From: Tolypothrix tenuis PCC 7101
GTDB taxonomy: Bacteria > Cyanobacteriota > Cyanobacteriia > Cyanobacteriales > Nostocaceae
Assembly (NCBI RefSeq): GCF_002368295.1
Contig: NZ_AP018248.1
Span: 4,992,500 to 5,056,499 of the forward strand
Direction: 5' to 3'
DNA: 64,000 nt
The notes beneath the pieces were generated by a model that searched no databases, was not told the origin of the DNA, and saw nothing but the letters and a program-made list of their open reading frames with translations. Below are positions 18,638 to 26,890 of the stretch, in pieces. The translations under genes and the position numbers were made by a program. Each line of letters opens with the position of its first letter. The stretch's first letter is position 1.

Positions 18638-20113
18638 TCATCCTTCCGGGGATATCAGTACTTTGTCGCCATCTTTGAGATAACCTGCACCTTTCACAAC
18701 CACGCGATCGCCTAATTTCAATCCGCTTTTGATTTCCACTCTGTTACCGTTTAGAGGTTCTCCTAGTTCTACTTTCTGGGCGCGGACAATGTCTTCACCC
18801 GATAGCATGAATACAATTACACTGCCATCAGGTTGGGTTTGTACGGCTTTTTGCGGTACTGTCATGCCTAAAGTTGATGAGGTGGTAATGGCGGCGCGGG
18901 CAAACATTCCAGGTTTGAGCAATTTTGTTGGTGGTAGGTCAATTTTGACTGTGGCTTCTCGTCTTTGGTCGTTTACCATCGGTTCTATCTCTCTGACTCG
19001 TCCTTGCAGTTCTACAAGGCGATCCAAATCGGAAGTTACTTCTACTGTTGCACCCACTTTCACGAGGGAGAGTTGAATTTCAGGAACTTTTGCTTGCAAT
19101 TGTAATTTGCCATCCCGAATAATCGAGAACAGCTTTTGCGTCCCACCAATCACATTACCTACTTGAGTTTGCGGTGGTACCCCTGTCATATCCCCTACTC
19201 TTGCCAGTTTTTCGGCAATAATTCCCGATACAGGTGCGACAACTAGGGTTTGTGCTAATTGGGCTTGCAGTTGCCCTATTTTCGCAGCACTATTACGAAC
19301 ATCGGCTTTGGCTTTGTTGACATTGGCTTGGGCAATGGTGATATTTGCTTGACTACCACCAACGTTTGCTTGGGTACTACGAACATTTTCTTCGGCAACG
19401 CGCACAGTTTCTCTGGCAGTTTTGACTGTATAGGAACGAGTATCCAGTTCTTGTTGACTAATAGCACCAGAAGCCGCCAGTTGTTGATATCGCTGATAGT
19501 TCTTTTCGGCTTCCTCTAAGCGCGCTTGGGCTTGGGCTAAATCGGCTTGTCTTTGCTTAACAATCGCCACATTGGATGACACACTGGCTTGTTTAGATGT
19601 GACATCGGCTTGTTTCGATGCCATATCTGCTTGCTTCGATTCCATGTCTGCTTTAGCTTGGGTAATTTGAGTTTGCAGTACGGAATCATCTAAAACTGCC
19701 AAAACATCCCCTTTGTTGACGAAAGCGCCTTCTTGGATATTGTCAGGAATTTTTTTAATTTGCAGTCCGTTGGTTTGGGGAAGTACAGGAATCAAATCGG
19801 AGGCGGCGACAGTACCCGTGGTATTGAGAGTCCGTGCTACACTTGCAGTTTCTACAGTTGCAACGGTAACTGTCATTGATGGTTTCAACTTTGCTGGTGG
19901 TTTGGCGATCGCATTTTGTTGACCAGTAGGACGATGGTTTAAGATACCCATACTGCCAAAAGCGATCGCTAATCCCAAACCAGTCCCCAGTAAAAGTGGC
20001 ATCAACCATAGGCGAGTTTGCCGATCCTGTAGTTTTTGTCCTAAATCAGCATCTTCAGCCCTCAAAGAGTCTTCCATTTCGACTTTTGATGAACTTTCAT
20101 CACCCACAGTCAT
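18638..20113 (-). CDS. RND efflux periplasmic adaptor (MFP)
   Basis: A 491-residue membrane-fusion protein. After a charged cytoplasmic start it has one membrane segment (about 33-57), then a beta domain (VPVLPQTNGLQIKKIPDNIQ then EGAFVNKGDVLAVLDD, the lipoyl half-motif). A long alpha-hairpin of about 170 residues has repetitive Lys-Gln-Ala-Asp heptads (QADMASKQADVTSKQASV). The second lipoyl half (VVAPVSGIIAEKLARVGDM) and the beta-barrel and membrane-proximal domains follow. The hairpin contains imperfect 7-residue repeats. It would bridge the RND transporter encoded just downstream and an outer-membrane channel. It starts at ATG 20113. Confidence 0.92.
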   Translation of the reverse strand: MTVGDESSSKVEMEDSLRAEDADLGQKLQDRQTRLWLMPLLLGTGLGLAIAFGSMGILNHRPTGQQNAIAKPPAKLKPSMTVTVATVETASVARTLNTTGTVAASDLIPVLPQTNGLQIKKIPDNIQEGAFVNKGDVLAVLDDSVLQTQITQAKADMESKQADMASKQADVTSKQASVSSNVAIVKQRQADLAQAQARLEEAEKNYQRYQQLAASGAISQQELDTRSYTVKTARETVRVAEENVRSTQANVGGSQANITIAQANVNKAKADVRNSAAKIGQLQAQLAQTLVVAPVSGIIAEKLARVGDMTGVPPQTQVGNVIGGTQKLFSIIRDGKLQLQAKVPEIQLSLVKVGATVEVTSDLDRLVELQGRVREIEPMVNDQRREATVKIDLPPTKLLKPGMFARAAITTSSTLGMTVPQKAVQTQPDGSVIVFMLSGEDIVRAQKVELGEPLNGNRVEIKSGLKLGDRVVVKGAGYLKDGDKVLISPEG

Positions 20114-21082
20114 ACCTCTAGCTCCTGTAATATGAATAATTACTGGTATTTTTTAATAAAAGTTTAAATTTATTAACTTGTATGAAATATAGCTCATTTT
20201 TTGAGGCTCTGACTATCACGATTCCCACTATAGAAACATGATACAGGTTGTACTTTTATTACAATAGAAGAATATTTGCAATATATTTAGTTAATCAAAA
20301 TATTGTCAATGAGTATTTGCACTGAATTACTGTCATATTTTTAGTATTAAAATGATATTGACCAGCATTTATAATGCAAGGAAGTGAATACAGGTGCAAA
20401 GAATCCAAATTTTTCAGAAGTTTCAGTCTGGCAAACAGACTGAGTAATTTTTAACTACTATTACTTTTTCTGGGTATAGAAGATGAATATGGCTCAAATT
20501 TTCGAGAAATTTCTAATTATAGAATTATTTATCAGGTTGCAGTTATTGTGATTTTTTAGTATCTAACTCTCGTCAATCTAGATTGTTGATACGTAAATAA
20601 TAGAAGTAAAAAACCAGATAGGGCTAAGGCACATCTATACAAAACCGAATAATTTGTGGCAATGTATCTGACAAAGACAGTAGTACCTTGAAAGTCATCA
20701 GTGCTGATGCCTAAAACAGTACTTAGGCTTTCAATGCAGGATTTTTTTCTCCATTGCTGAATTTGAGCATGGGGGAAAAACATATTCCTAGCCAAGACTT
20801 TAATCCTCTACTTGGGAATTTGAACCTTGACTACGAAACCATCCAAATTCCCGCAGGGGGCTACTAGTTTTAGCTAAAAACTATAACTGAATAAAGCAGC
20901 AATATCGAAGCTTCTAACCTGTTATTTGCAGGCTAATGAAAGGATAGCCTGTTTTGTGGGAAAAATATCAAAATAGATAGAGCTAAAACTCTAAACCAGT
21001 AACAAAGGAGGAAATCTGCATTGCTGTCATTTTAAAGATGAAATTTAACGTATTTTGCAAAATTGACTAGTACCGCTGCGCG

Positions 21083-21114
21083 GAAGTCAAAAGTCAAAAG
21101 TCAAAAGTCAAAAG
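21083..21114. repeat. AAAAGTC heptamer tandem repeat (STRR)
   Basis: The seven-base unit AAAAGTC (or a rotation of it) is repeated about four times. Heptanucleotide short tandem repeats are a known feature of heterocystous cyanobacterial genomes. Confidence 0.8.
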
Positions 21115-21153
21115 AATTGTCTTCTAAGCTTTTGCACCATTTTTAATGGGTAC

Positions 21154-21177
21154 TTTATTTACGCCGTGCTGTACTAG
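21154..21177. repeat. 24-bp dispersed repeat, copy 1
   Basis: The sequence beginning TTTATTTACGCC and ending CTGTACTAG is found again, identical, at 43316-43339 upstream of hglE. A variant tail, GCGGTACTAG, occurs near 30420. Confidence 0.75.
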
Positions 21178-21376
21178 CCTGTTGATTGGTGAGAAATTTT
21201 TGCCGAATACTTACCCAATAACCATAATCAACTCAATTACTAATTCGTAAGTCGTAATTCGTAATTAAACGTACCTTTACGGGTAGGGTCTAAACTCCAA
21301 TCATTAACTTAATTACAAATTAGTAACTACGAATTACAAATAGTTAATAAATTCTTATCCCAGTGAGTCAAAACCA

Positions 21377-22246
21377 ATGTTCAATGCTACAGAAATTTTA
21401 ATTGATGCTTTTGTTAATCAAATTCGAGAAGGCTATCATCGCACCTATGGCGCTTTAAAACATGATTATCAAGATATCATTGCCTGGGCTGGGAGCATGG
21501 CTTTAGAAAATATTGCCAATAGCGATGCTTTATATCACAACGTCGAACACACAATTCTCGTGACTTTAGTAGGACAGGAAATTTTACGAGGTAAACATAT
21601 TCGCGAAGGTGGTGTTTCCAGTGATGATTGGTTACATTGCATTATCTCTTTAGCTTGTCATGATATTGGCTATGTCAAAGGAGTTTGTCGGCAAGACCAG
21701 GAGACAGAAGGCTTATATGCTACAGGTAAAGATGGGCAAATGATTTCTTTAGCTCCGGGTGCTTCTGATGCTAGTCTCATCCCCTATCATGTTGATAGAG
21801 GCAAACTATTTATTGATGAACGTTTTGGTGGACATAAATTAATCGATGCAGAAGTAATTAAGTCGAATATTGAATTAACCAGATTCCCCGTCCCCAAAGC
21901 AGAAGACCATCAAGATACACATAACTATGCAGGCTTAGTCCGCGCCGCCGACTTAATTGGACAACTCAGCGATCCGCGTTATTTAAAGAAAATTACTTCT
22001 TTATTTTATGAATTTGAAGAAACTGGGATGAATAAAATCTTAGGCTATCAAAACCCAGGCGATTTACGCAAGAATTACGCCAAGTTTTACTGGAATGGTG
22101 TTTATCCTTATGTCAAAGACGCATTACGTTATCTGGCGTTAACACAGCAAGGTAAACAAATATTAGCTAATCTTTACTCAAATGTCTTTGTTGTCGAGCA
22201 TGAAAAACAACAAGAAGAATTGCGGTTAATGGCTAACAGTCATTAG
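21377..22246 (+). CDS. HD-domain metal-dependent phosphohydrolase
   Basis: A 289-residue cytosolic protein with an HD signature. His residues occur in YHNVEHT (about residues 54 and 58), the His-Asp pair in SLACHDIGYVKG (about residues 97-98), and a downstream Asp in LVRAADLIGQLSDP, which completes the metal site. HD proteins hydrolyse phosphoesters, often nucleotides or cyclic nucleotides, but the substrate here cannot be predicted. The ATG at 21377 follows a 1.2 kb intergenic region; the gene appears to be monocistronic, with palindromic repeats after its stop. Confidence 0.85.
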   Translation: MFNATEILIDAFVNQIREGYHRTYGALKHDYQDIIAWAGSMALENIANSDALYHNVEHTILVTLVGQEILRGKHIREGGVSSDDWLHCIISLACHDIGYVKGVCRQDQETEGLYATGKDGQMISLAPGASDASLIPYHVDRGKLFIDERFGGHKLIDAEVIKSNIELTRFPVPKAEDHQDTHNYAGLVRAADLIGQLSDPRYLKKITSLFYEFEETGMNKILGYQNPGDLRKNYAKFYWNGVYPYVKDALRYLALTQQGKQILANLYSNVFVVEHEKQQEELRLMANSH

Positions 22247-22256
22247 TCAACACTTG

Positions 22257-22442
22257 TAGAGACGCGATTCATCGCGTCTTTAGTCAAAGGTCAGAAATCA
22301 AAATTCTGGATTTGATATTTTGAAAATCTGCAATCGAAAATCTAAAATATATCAAGAGTCAACAGGCAGGGGTTAAGGTCAAAATTTATCATAGTTAACT
22401 GAGAATTTTGACCTTTGTACAGACGCGATGAATCGCGTCTCT
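22257..22442. repeat. Palindromic GACGCGAT repeats downstream of the HD gene
   Basis: Two palindromes of the form AGACGCGATTCATCGCGTCT lie at about 22259-22280 and 22421-22442 (the second in the inverse orientation). The same palindrome appears twice more at 23770-23818. They can form stable hairpins and may act as weak terminators or as REP-like mobile repeats. Confidence 0.7.
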
Positions 22443-22527
22443 GCAACTTTTGACTTTCCCCAGGGCTTGACTATTAACCCTTGACCCCGGACTATTAACT
22501 ATTAAACCTTGACTGCATATCAAAACT

Positions 22528-23643
22528 ATGGATTGGTGGCAACGACTGAAAAAGAACCCTTTGGCAAGATTTGGGGCAATTTTGCTGTTGATATTCTATC
22601 TGGCAGTAATTGCAGCAGATTTCATCGCCCCTTACGATCCTTATGCTTCCCAGCCAAATGGTTCGCTGCTACCACCCACCAAAATTTATTGGACTTCCCC
22701 ATCAGGACAAGCAATTGGGCCTCATATTTATCCCACGACGCAGGGAGATACTAATTTAAAAACAGGCGATCGCAAACTCATTGTAGACTTCAAAAAGCCC
22801 TCACCTCTACGTTTATTTGTCTCCGGGGGAGAATACCGCCTGTTTCAACTCAGTTTACCTCTACCACCTAAATGGGACGAAGTCACCATTATCCCTGGTA
22901 TCCCTTTAAATTGGCATTTGTTTGGTAGTACTGGAGAAGCAAAGTTTAACATCTTAGGTACTGACGACCAAGGACGTGACCAATTTAGCCGTTTAGTGCA
23001 TGGAGGTCGCATCAGCTTATTTATTGGGATATTTGGTGTGATTATCACCTATCCCCTGGGTTTACTCATCGGCGGGATTTCTGGTTATTTTGGCGGTAAA
23101 ATTGACACCTTAATTATGCGCCTCGCAGAAGTGCTAATGACTTTCCCCAGCATTTATTTGTTAGTCACATTAGGGGCAGTATTACCACCTGGTTTAAGCA
23201 GTACTCAACGCTTTTTATTAATTGTAGTCATTACTTCTGTAATTAGCTGGGCAGGTTTAGCAAGGGTAATTCGCGGACAAGTCCTATCAATTAAAGAGCG
23301 AGAATTTGTACAAGCTGCAAGAGCAATGGGAGGTAAACCAATGTATATTATCCTCCGTCACGTTTTGCCACAAACTGCCACCTATATAATTATCTCCGCC
23401 ACTTTATCTGTTCCCAGCTTTATCAGCGCTGAGGCTGTCTTAAGTCTCATAGGTTTAGGAATTCAACAACCAGACCCCTCTTGGGGAAATATGCTTTCTT
23501 TAGCTAGTAATGCTTCTATTCTAGTACTACAACCCTGGTTAATCTGGCCGCCAGCCGTGTTAATTATCCTCACAGTATTAGCTTTCAATTTACTAGGTGA
23601 TGGTCTAAGAGATGCACTCGACCCTCGCAGTTTACGACGCTAA
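22528..23643 (+). CDS. ABC transporter permease, DppC/OppC family
   Basis: A 371-residue inner-membrane permease. It has one N-terminal membrane segment (FGAILLLIFYLAVIAADFIAPYDPY), typical of DppC/OppC/NikC, then an unusually long periplasmic loop of about 120 residues. Next come GTDDQGRDQFSRLVHGGRISL, the family signature at the start of the core domain, and five further segments. The EAA-type cytoplasmic loop that contacts the ATPase is seen in EFVQAARAMGGKPMYIILRHVLP. It imports or exports peptides, nickel or similar small solutes together with a DppB-like permease, ATPases and a binding protein, none of which is adjacent. The ATG at 22528 (MDWWQRLKK) suits the family start. Confidence 0.88.
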   Translation: MDWWQRLKKNPLARFGAILLLIFYLAVIAADFIAPYDPYASQPNGSLLPPTKIYWTSPSGQAIGPHIYPTTQGDTNLKTGDRKLIVDFKKPSPLRLFVSGGEYRLFQLSLPLPPKWDEVTIIPGIPLNWHLFGSTGEAKFNILGTDDQGRDQFSRLVHGGRISLFIGIFGVIITYPLGLLIGGISGYFGGKIDTLIMRLAEVLMTFPSIYLLVTLGAVLPPGLSSTQRFLLIVVITSVISWAGLARVIRGQVLSIKEREFVQAARAMGGKPMYIILRHVLPQTATYIIISATLSVPSFISAEAVLSLIGLGIQQPDPSWGNMLSLASNASILVLQPWLIWPPAVLIILTVLAFNLLGDGLRDALDPRSLRR

Positions 23644-24016
23644 TACCGCTATGCAAAAGTCAAAAGAATTTTATCTCAGCTTTCACCCAAATTTGAAAAA
23701 AGAACGTGAAAAACTAGCTAGGGAAGCAATACGGTTCTGATAATAAAAATCGATTGATGTTTAAATCCTGTAGAGACGCGATTCATCGCGTCTTTAGCTA
23801 TTCATCGCGTCTCTACAACCCCAAAATCATAACGAAAAATTCTTAACCAAACCGTTTTTCTCCCTTACCCTTTCCCCTTTCCCCCTTCACCAAACCTTAT
23901 TGAGATTCATCCTCAAGGACGCTATACCAACATCTTGAGGCAGATGACACTAACTAGTGAATCAGTATCCAATATATCAGAGGCGAGTAATATGCTGGGA
24001 TAAGGAGACTGATGCC
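23644..24016. other. Intergenic region with palindromic repeat
   Basis: About 370 bp between the permease and the YihY-like gene. It contains a double GACGCGATTCATCGCGTC palindrome at 23770-23818 and C/T-rich low-complexity sequence near 23860-23890. No gene is seen. Confidence 0.5.
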
Positions 24017-25042
24017 ATGAGTTGGCGAGCAATTTTGGGGTTATTCCAAGAGACTTTCAAAGAATGGAGTGAAGATAAAGCTTCACGGTTAGCAGCAGCT
24101 TTAGCTTATTACACAATATTTTCCATTGCACCATTACTAATTATTGTTATTGCCGTCGTCGGCGCAGTATTTGGTGAAGAAGCCGCCAGAGGTGAAATTT
24201 TTCGCCAAATTCAAGGCTTAGTTGGCACACAAGGCGCAAAATTTATTGAAACAGCTATTCAAAATGCTAACCAACCAACAACAGGAACTATCGCTTCTAT
24301 TATTAGTATCCTAGTTCTGTTATTGGGTGCTACAGGTTTATTTACAGAGTTGCAAGACGCACTCAACACCATTTGGGAAGTAAAGCCAAAACCAGGAAAA
24401 GGCGTGAACACTATGGTTCGCCAGCGTGTTTTATCATTTACGATGGTGTTAGGAATTGGCTTTTTACTATTAGTTTCTTTAGTAATTAGTGCAGGTTTGA
24501 GTGCAATAGTAACTTTCTTTAGTAACCTAGTACCGGGTGTTGATTTTCTCTGGCAAATTGTTAACTTTCTTCTAGGTTTTGCCATTACTACAGTACTATT
24601 TGGACTCATTTTCAAAGTTTTACCAGATGTGAAAATTACTTGGGGTGATGTTTTAATAGGTGCTTCTATTACCTCACTTTTGTTTTCTATCGGTCGATTT
24701 TTGTTAGGACAATATTTAGGTAATGGTAGTTTTGGTTCAACCTATGGTGCAGCAGGTTCGCTGGTAGTAATTCTCGCGTGGATTTACTACGCTGCTCAAA
24801 TTCTCTTTTTTGGTGCTGAGTTTACCCAAGTTTACGCCAGAAGATATGGCAGTGGCATTATCCCTACTAAACACGCTGTACCTCTCAATCATGAGAATTC
24901 TACTAATCCAGGTATGCAAGATAGCAGTACTAATCAGCCGAGAATATCTTCTTCCCGCAAGCAACCGTCTTCTAATCTGATTAATCGCATCATGCGTTCA
25001 TTTACCAAACCCAAAGGTGTTAAAAAAAGAACAAGAAATTAA
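24017..25042 (+). CDS. YihY/BrkB family membrane protein
   Basis: A protein of 341 residues if started at ATG 24017 (MSWRAILGLF), which has AAGGAG 8-9 bases upstream; an earlier ATG would add 20 unlikely residues. It shows the family pattern: the N-terminal amphipathic region, then DKASRLAAALAYYTIFSIAPLLI, a loop, LLGATGLFTELQDALNTIWEV, and four more membrane segments, ending with GSLVVILAWIYYAAQILFFGAEFTQVYA. The C-terminal tail is Ser/Asn-rich and basic. BrkB/YihY proteins were once called RNase BN by mistake; their function is not settled, with proposed roles in envelope integrity or transport. It lies just before the CRISPR leader. Confidence 0.9.
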   Translation: MSWRAILGLFQETFKEWSEDKASRLAAALAYYTIFSIAPLLIIVIAVVGAVFGEEAARGEIFRQIQGLVGTQGAKFIETAIQNANQPTTGTIASIISILVLLLGATGLFTELQDALNTIWEVKPKPGKGVNTMVRQRVLSFTMVLGIGFLLLVSLVISAGLSAIVTFFSNLVPGVDFLWQIVNFLLGFAITTVLFGLIFKVLPDVKITWGDVLIGASITSLLFSIGRFLLGQYLGNGSFGSTYGAAGSLVVILAWIYYAAQILFFGAEFTQVYARRYGSGIIPTKHAVPLNHENSTNPGMQDSSTNQPRISSSRKQPSSNLINRIMRSFTKPKGVKKRTRN

Positions 25043-25342
25043 ATTCCATCTTGCTTGAAACTTGGTAGAGTATAATCTATCAGCAAAACTCGTCAGGTTA
25101 CTCTTGCTTCCCAGATGCGCGGATGGGTAGGTGTGGAAAATGTAGTCTCACTCAAAATAGGTGAAACCATTTGTGTGTAAGACTTGCACCTATTTCTTGA
25201 TGTTCAACCACCCGCGCGCCTTACATAGAGAAACTTTCAGTCATTTTGGTTTTGCTTTTTTGCGATCGCCTATGTTATCATTGCTCCATCCGCGTAACAG
25301 AACCTTGAAAACCGCATATACATTAGCTTTGGAACTTCCGCT
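25043..25342 (+). promoter_or_regulatory. Probable CRISPR leader
   Basis: About 300 bp between the YihY-like stop and the first repeat have no gene. The part next to the array (about 25260-25342) contains a HIP1 site, TCCGCGTAACAGAACCTTG and an A/T-rich end, like leaders of other cyanobacterial arrays. The leader side is inferred because the repeat furthest from it is degenerate and the repeat ends ATTGAAAC, the usual crRNA 5' handle, when read on the plus strand. Confidence 0.6.
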
Positions 25343-26387
25343 GTTGAAATTTCACTTAATCCCTATTAGGGATTGAAACAAAACTTAAATGATTATTAAT
25401 AAGTCCTTGTAAAGGTTGAAATTTCACTTAATCCCTATTAGGGATTGAAACGGGATTAAGTTACCTGAAGAAATTCAGCCATTTGTTGAAATTTCACTTA
25501 ATCCCTATTAGGGATTGAAACGATAGTAAAATATTCATTACTAGTAGGGACAAGGTTGAAATTTCACTTAATCCCTATTAGGGATTGAAACTCTTGCTGA
25601 TAAACCTCATAGCCCTCTAGGTGTTGAAATTTCACTTAATCCCTATTAGGGATTGAAACTGTACATAGCATTAGTAAACTTATCTGTAGCGTTGTTGAAA
25701 TTTCACTTAATCCCTATTAGGGATTGAAACAATAACCGCAAAGACATCACCAGAAAAGTTGTGTTGAAATTTCACTTAATCCCTATTAGGGATTGAAACT
25801 AAATCCCCGACTGAAACTGATGCTACGTATAGACGCAGGTTGAAATTTCACTTAATCCCTATTAGGGATTGAAACGCGCTGACTAAACTTATTGAGCCAT
25901 AAAACCTCAGGTTGAAATTTCACTTAATCCCTATTAGGGATTGAAACGCTCTACTCTCTTAGGTGCAACTTGGTAGGCAGAAGCCATCGTTGAAATTTCA
26001 CTTAATCCCTATTAGGGATTGAAACTATCTGCAAGTCACTCAAAGACATGGACGTAGAGGTTGAAATTTCACTTAATCCCTATTAGGGATTGAAACAGAA
26101 TTACAATACTGTGCTTCTAGCGAGTATCTTGTTGAAATTTCACTTAATCCCTATTAGGGATTGAAACTCTATAAGCCACTGTGCATATTTACTGTGTACA
26201 TCCTTGCACGTTGAAATTTCACTTAATCCCTATTAGGGATTGAAACCTACAGAGATCGTGCTGGGGTATGGTGGTTTACGTTTAAAGTTGAAATTTCACT
26301 TAATCCCTATTAGGGATTGAAACTAGCTCGGAAAGGGACTAAATAACCGGAATTAATAAGGTTGAAATTTCACTTAATCCCTATTAG
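25343..26387 (+). CRISPR. CRISPR array, 15 repeats and 14 spacers, no cas genes nearby
   Basis: The 37-bp repeat begins GTTGAAATTTCACTTAATC and ends TAGGGATTGAAAC, with the internal palindrome AATCCCTATTAGGGATT. Repeats start at 25343, 25415, 25485, 25555, 25623, 25694, 25763, 25839, 25911, 25988, 26060, 26131, 26210, 26287 and 26361. The first fourteen are identical by eye. The last matches for 27 bases and then diverges, marking the leader-distal end. Spacers are 31 to 42 bp. The terminal ATTGAAAC is typical of type I and type III arrays in cyanobacteria. No cas gene lies within the window, so the effector must be encoded elsewhere. No spacer obviously matches the rest of the window. Confidence 0.98.
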
Positions 26388-26412
26388 AGACTATTGATAA
26401 AGTAAATCTTAA

Positions 26413-26560
26413 GTAGGGTGTGTTACGGCTATGAAAGGATTTCGGATACAGAGACAATGATATTTAGCCGTAACGCACCGTCGCGTGGATGGTGCGTTAG
26501 GCGCTAGGATAGTTATTGCGTGACAAATTATATTGAAAGTCAGCGCCTAACACACCCTAC
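26413..26560. mobile_element. MITE-like inverted-repeat element, copy 1
   Basis: A 148-bp element bounded by GTAGGGTGTGTTA and its complement TAACACACCCTAC. Inside it are further palindromic segments (GCCGTAACGCACCGTCGCG and GGTGCGTTAGGCGC). It has no coding capacity. Copy 2 follows after 36 bp in the same orientation. Related ends occur at 44841-44874, 49213-49289 and 58921-59061. Confidence 0.8.
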
Positions 26561-26596
26561 AGTAATTTTATTTTTACTTTATAAATAACCTCTTAA

Positions 26597-26745
26597 GTAG
26601 GGTGTGTTACGGCTGTGAAAAGATTTGAAACTTAGAGAAAGATTAGATTTAGCCGTAACGCACCGTCGCGTGGATGGTGCGTTAGGCGCTAGGATAATTA
26701 TTGCGTGAAAAATTATATTGAAAATAAGCGCCTAACACACCCTAC
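26597..26745. mobile_element. MITE-like inverted-repeat element, copy 2
   Basis: About 149 bp, closely similar to copy 1 at 26413-26560 with scattered substitutions, same orientation and the same terminal inverted repeats. The short flanks before each copy are alike too (CTTAA, within TCTTAA), which suggests tandem duplication of one segment rather than two independent insertions. Confidence 0.8.
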
Positions 26746-26829
26746 AGTAAAATTTTACTTACTTTCTTCAGGATTAAAACCCTTTGCTTTCAACCAAGAA
26801 TAGATGATAAAAATGAAGATGAACGCTAT

Positions 26830-26855
26830 AAAAAAGCCCGCACAAGCGGGCTTTT
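26830..26855 (-). terminator. Rho-independent terminator of the hgl operon
   Basis: A perfect hairpin AAGCCCGC-TTGT-GCGGGCTT is followed by six T residues on the minus strand and lies 36 bp after the hglB stop. Because the hairpin is also flanked by T residues on the plus strand, it may act in both directions and insulate the operon from the CRISPR side. Confidence 0.85.
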
Positions 26856-26890
26856 AATTGATTACCAAACTCTACAAATTGCCTATTACC

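Larger units (their letters stand above)
20114..21376. other. Intergenic region with heptamer and dispersed repeats
   Basis: Between the divergent MFP and HD-domain genes there are about 1.26 kb without a convincing gene; a 79-residue frame at 20556-20795 on the minus strand lacks domain, ribosome site and coding character. At 21083-21114 AAAAGTC is repeated in tandem (heptamer STRR). A 24-bp sequence at 21154-21177 recurs at 43316-43339. GAATTACGA-type heptamer fragments follow at about 21240-21340. Confidence 0.5.

Noticed and set aside
15385..20113. RND pump considered as part of HGL export
   Set aside because: It is separated from the island by unrelated genes and the CRISPR array, and HGL export is known to use DevBCA with a TolC-type channel; no evidence here links this pump to it.
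20556..20795. 79-residue open frame on the minus strand between MFP and HD genes
   Set aside because: No ribosome site, no domain, AT-driven composition; its hydrophobic segment near the C-terminus is not enough to support a gene.
22257..22442. Palindromes considered as terminators of the HD gene
   Set aside because: The same palindromes recur at 23770-23818 and lack a T-run; better explained as dispersed repeats.
25161..25376. 71-residue frame entering the CRISPR array
   Set aside because: It overlaps the leader and the first repeat and has no domain; it is explained by the non-coding array.
26758..26838. Peptide-like sequence on the minus strand (IAFIFIIYSWLKAKGFNPEESK)
   Set aside because: It looks like the end of a small membrane protein, but there is no start codon between the terminator and this stretch. 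It may be a relic of a displaced gene; not supportable as a feature.
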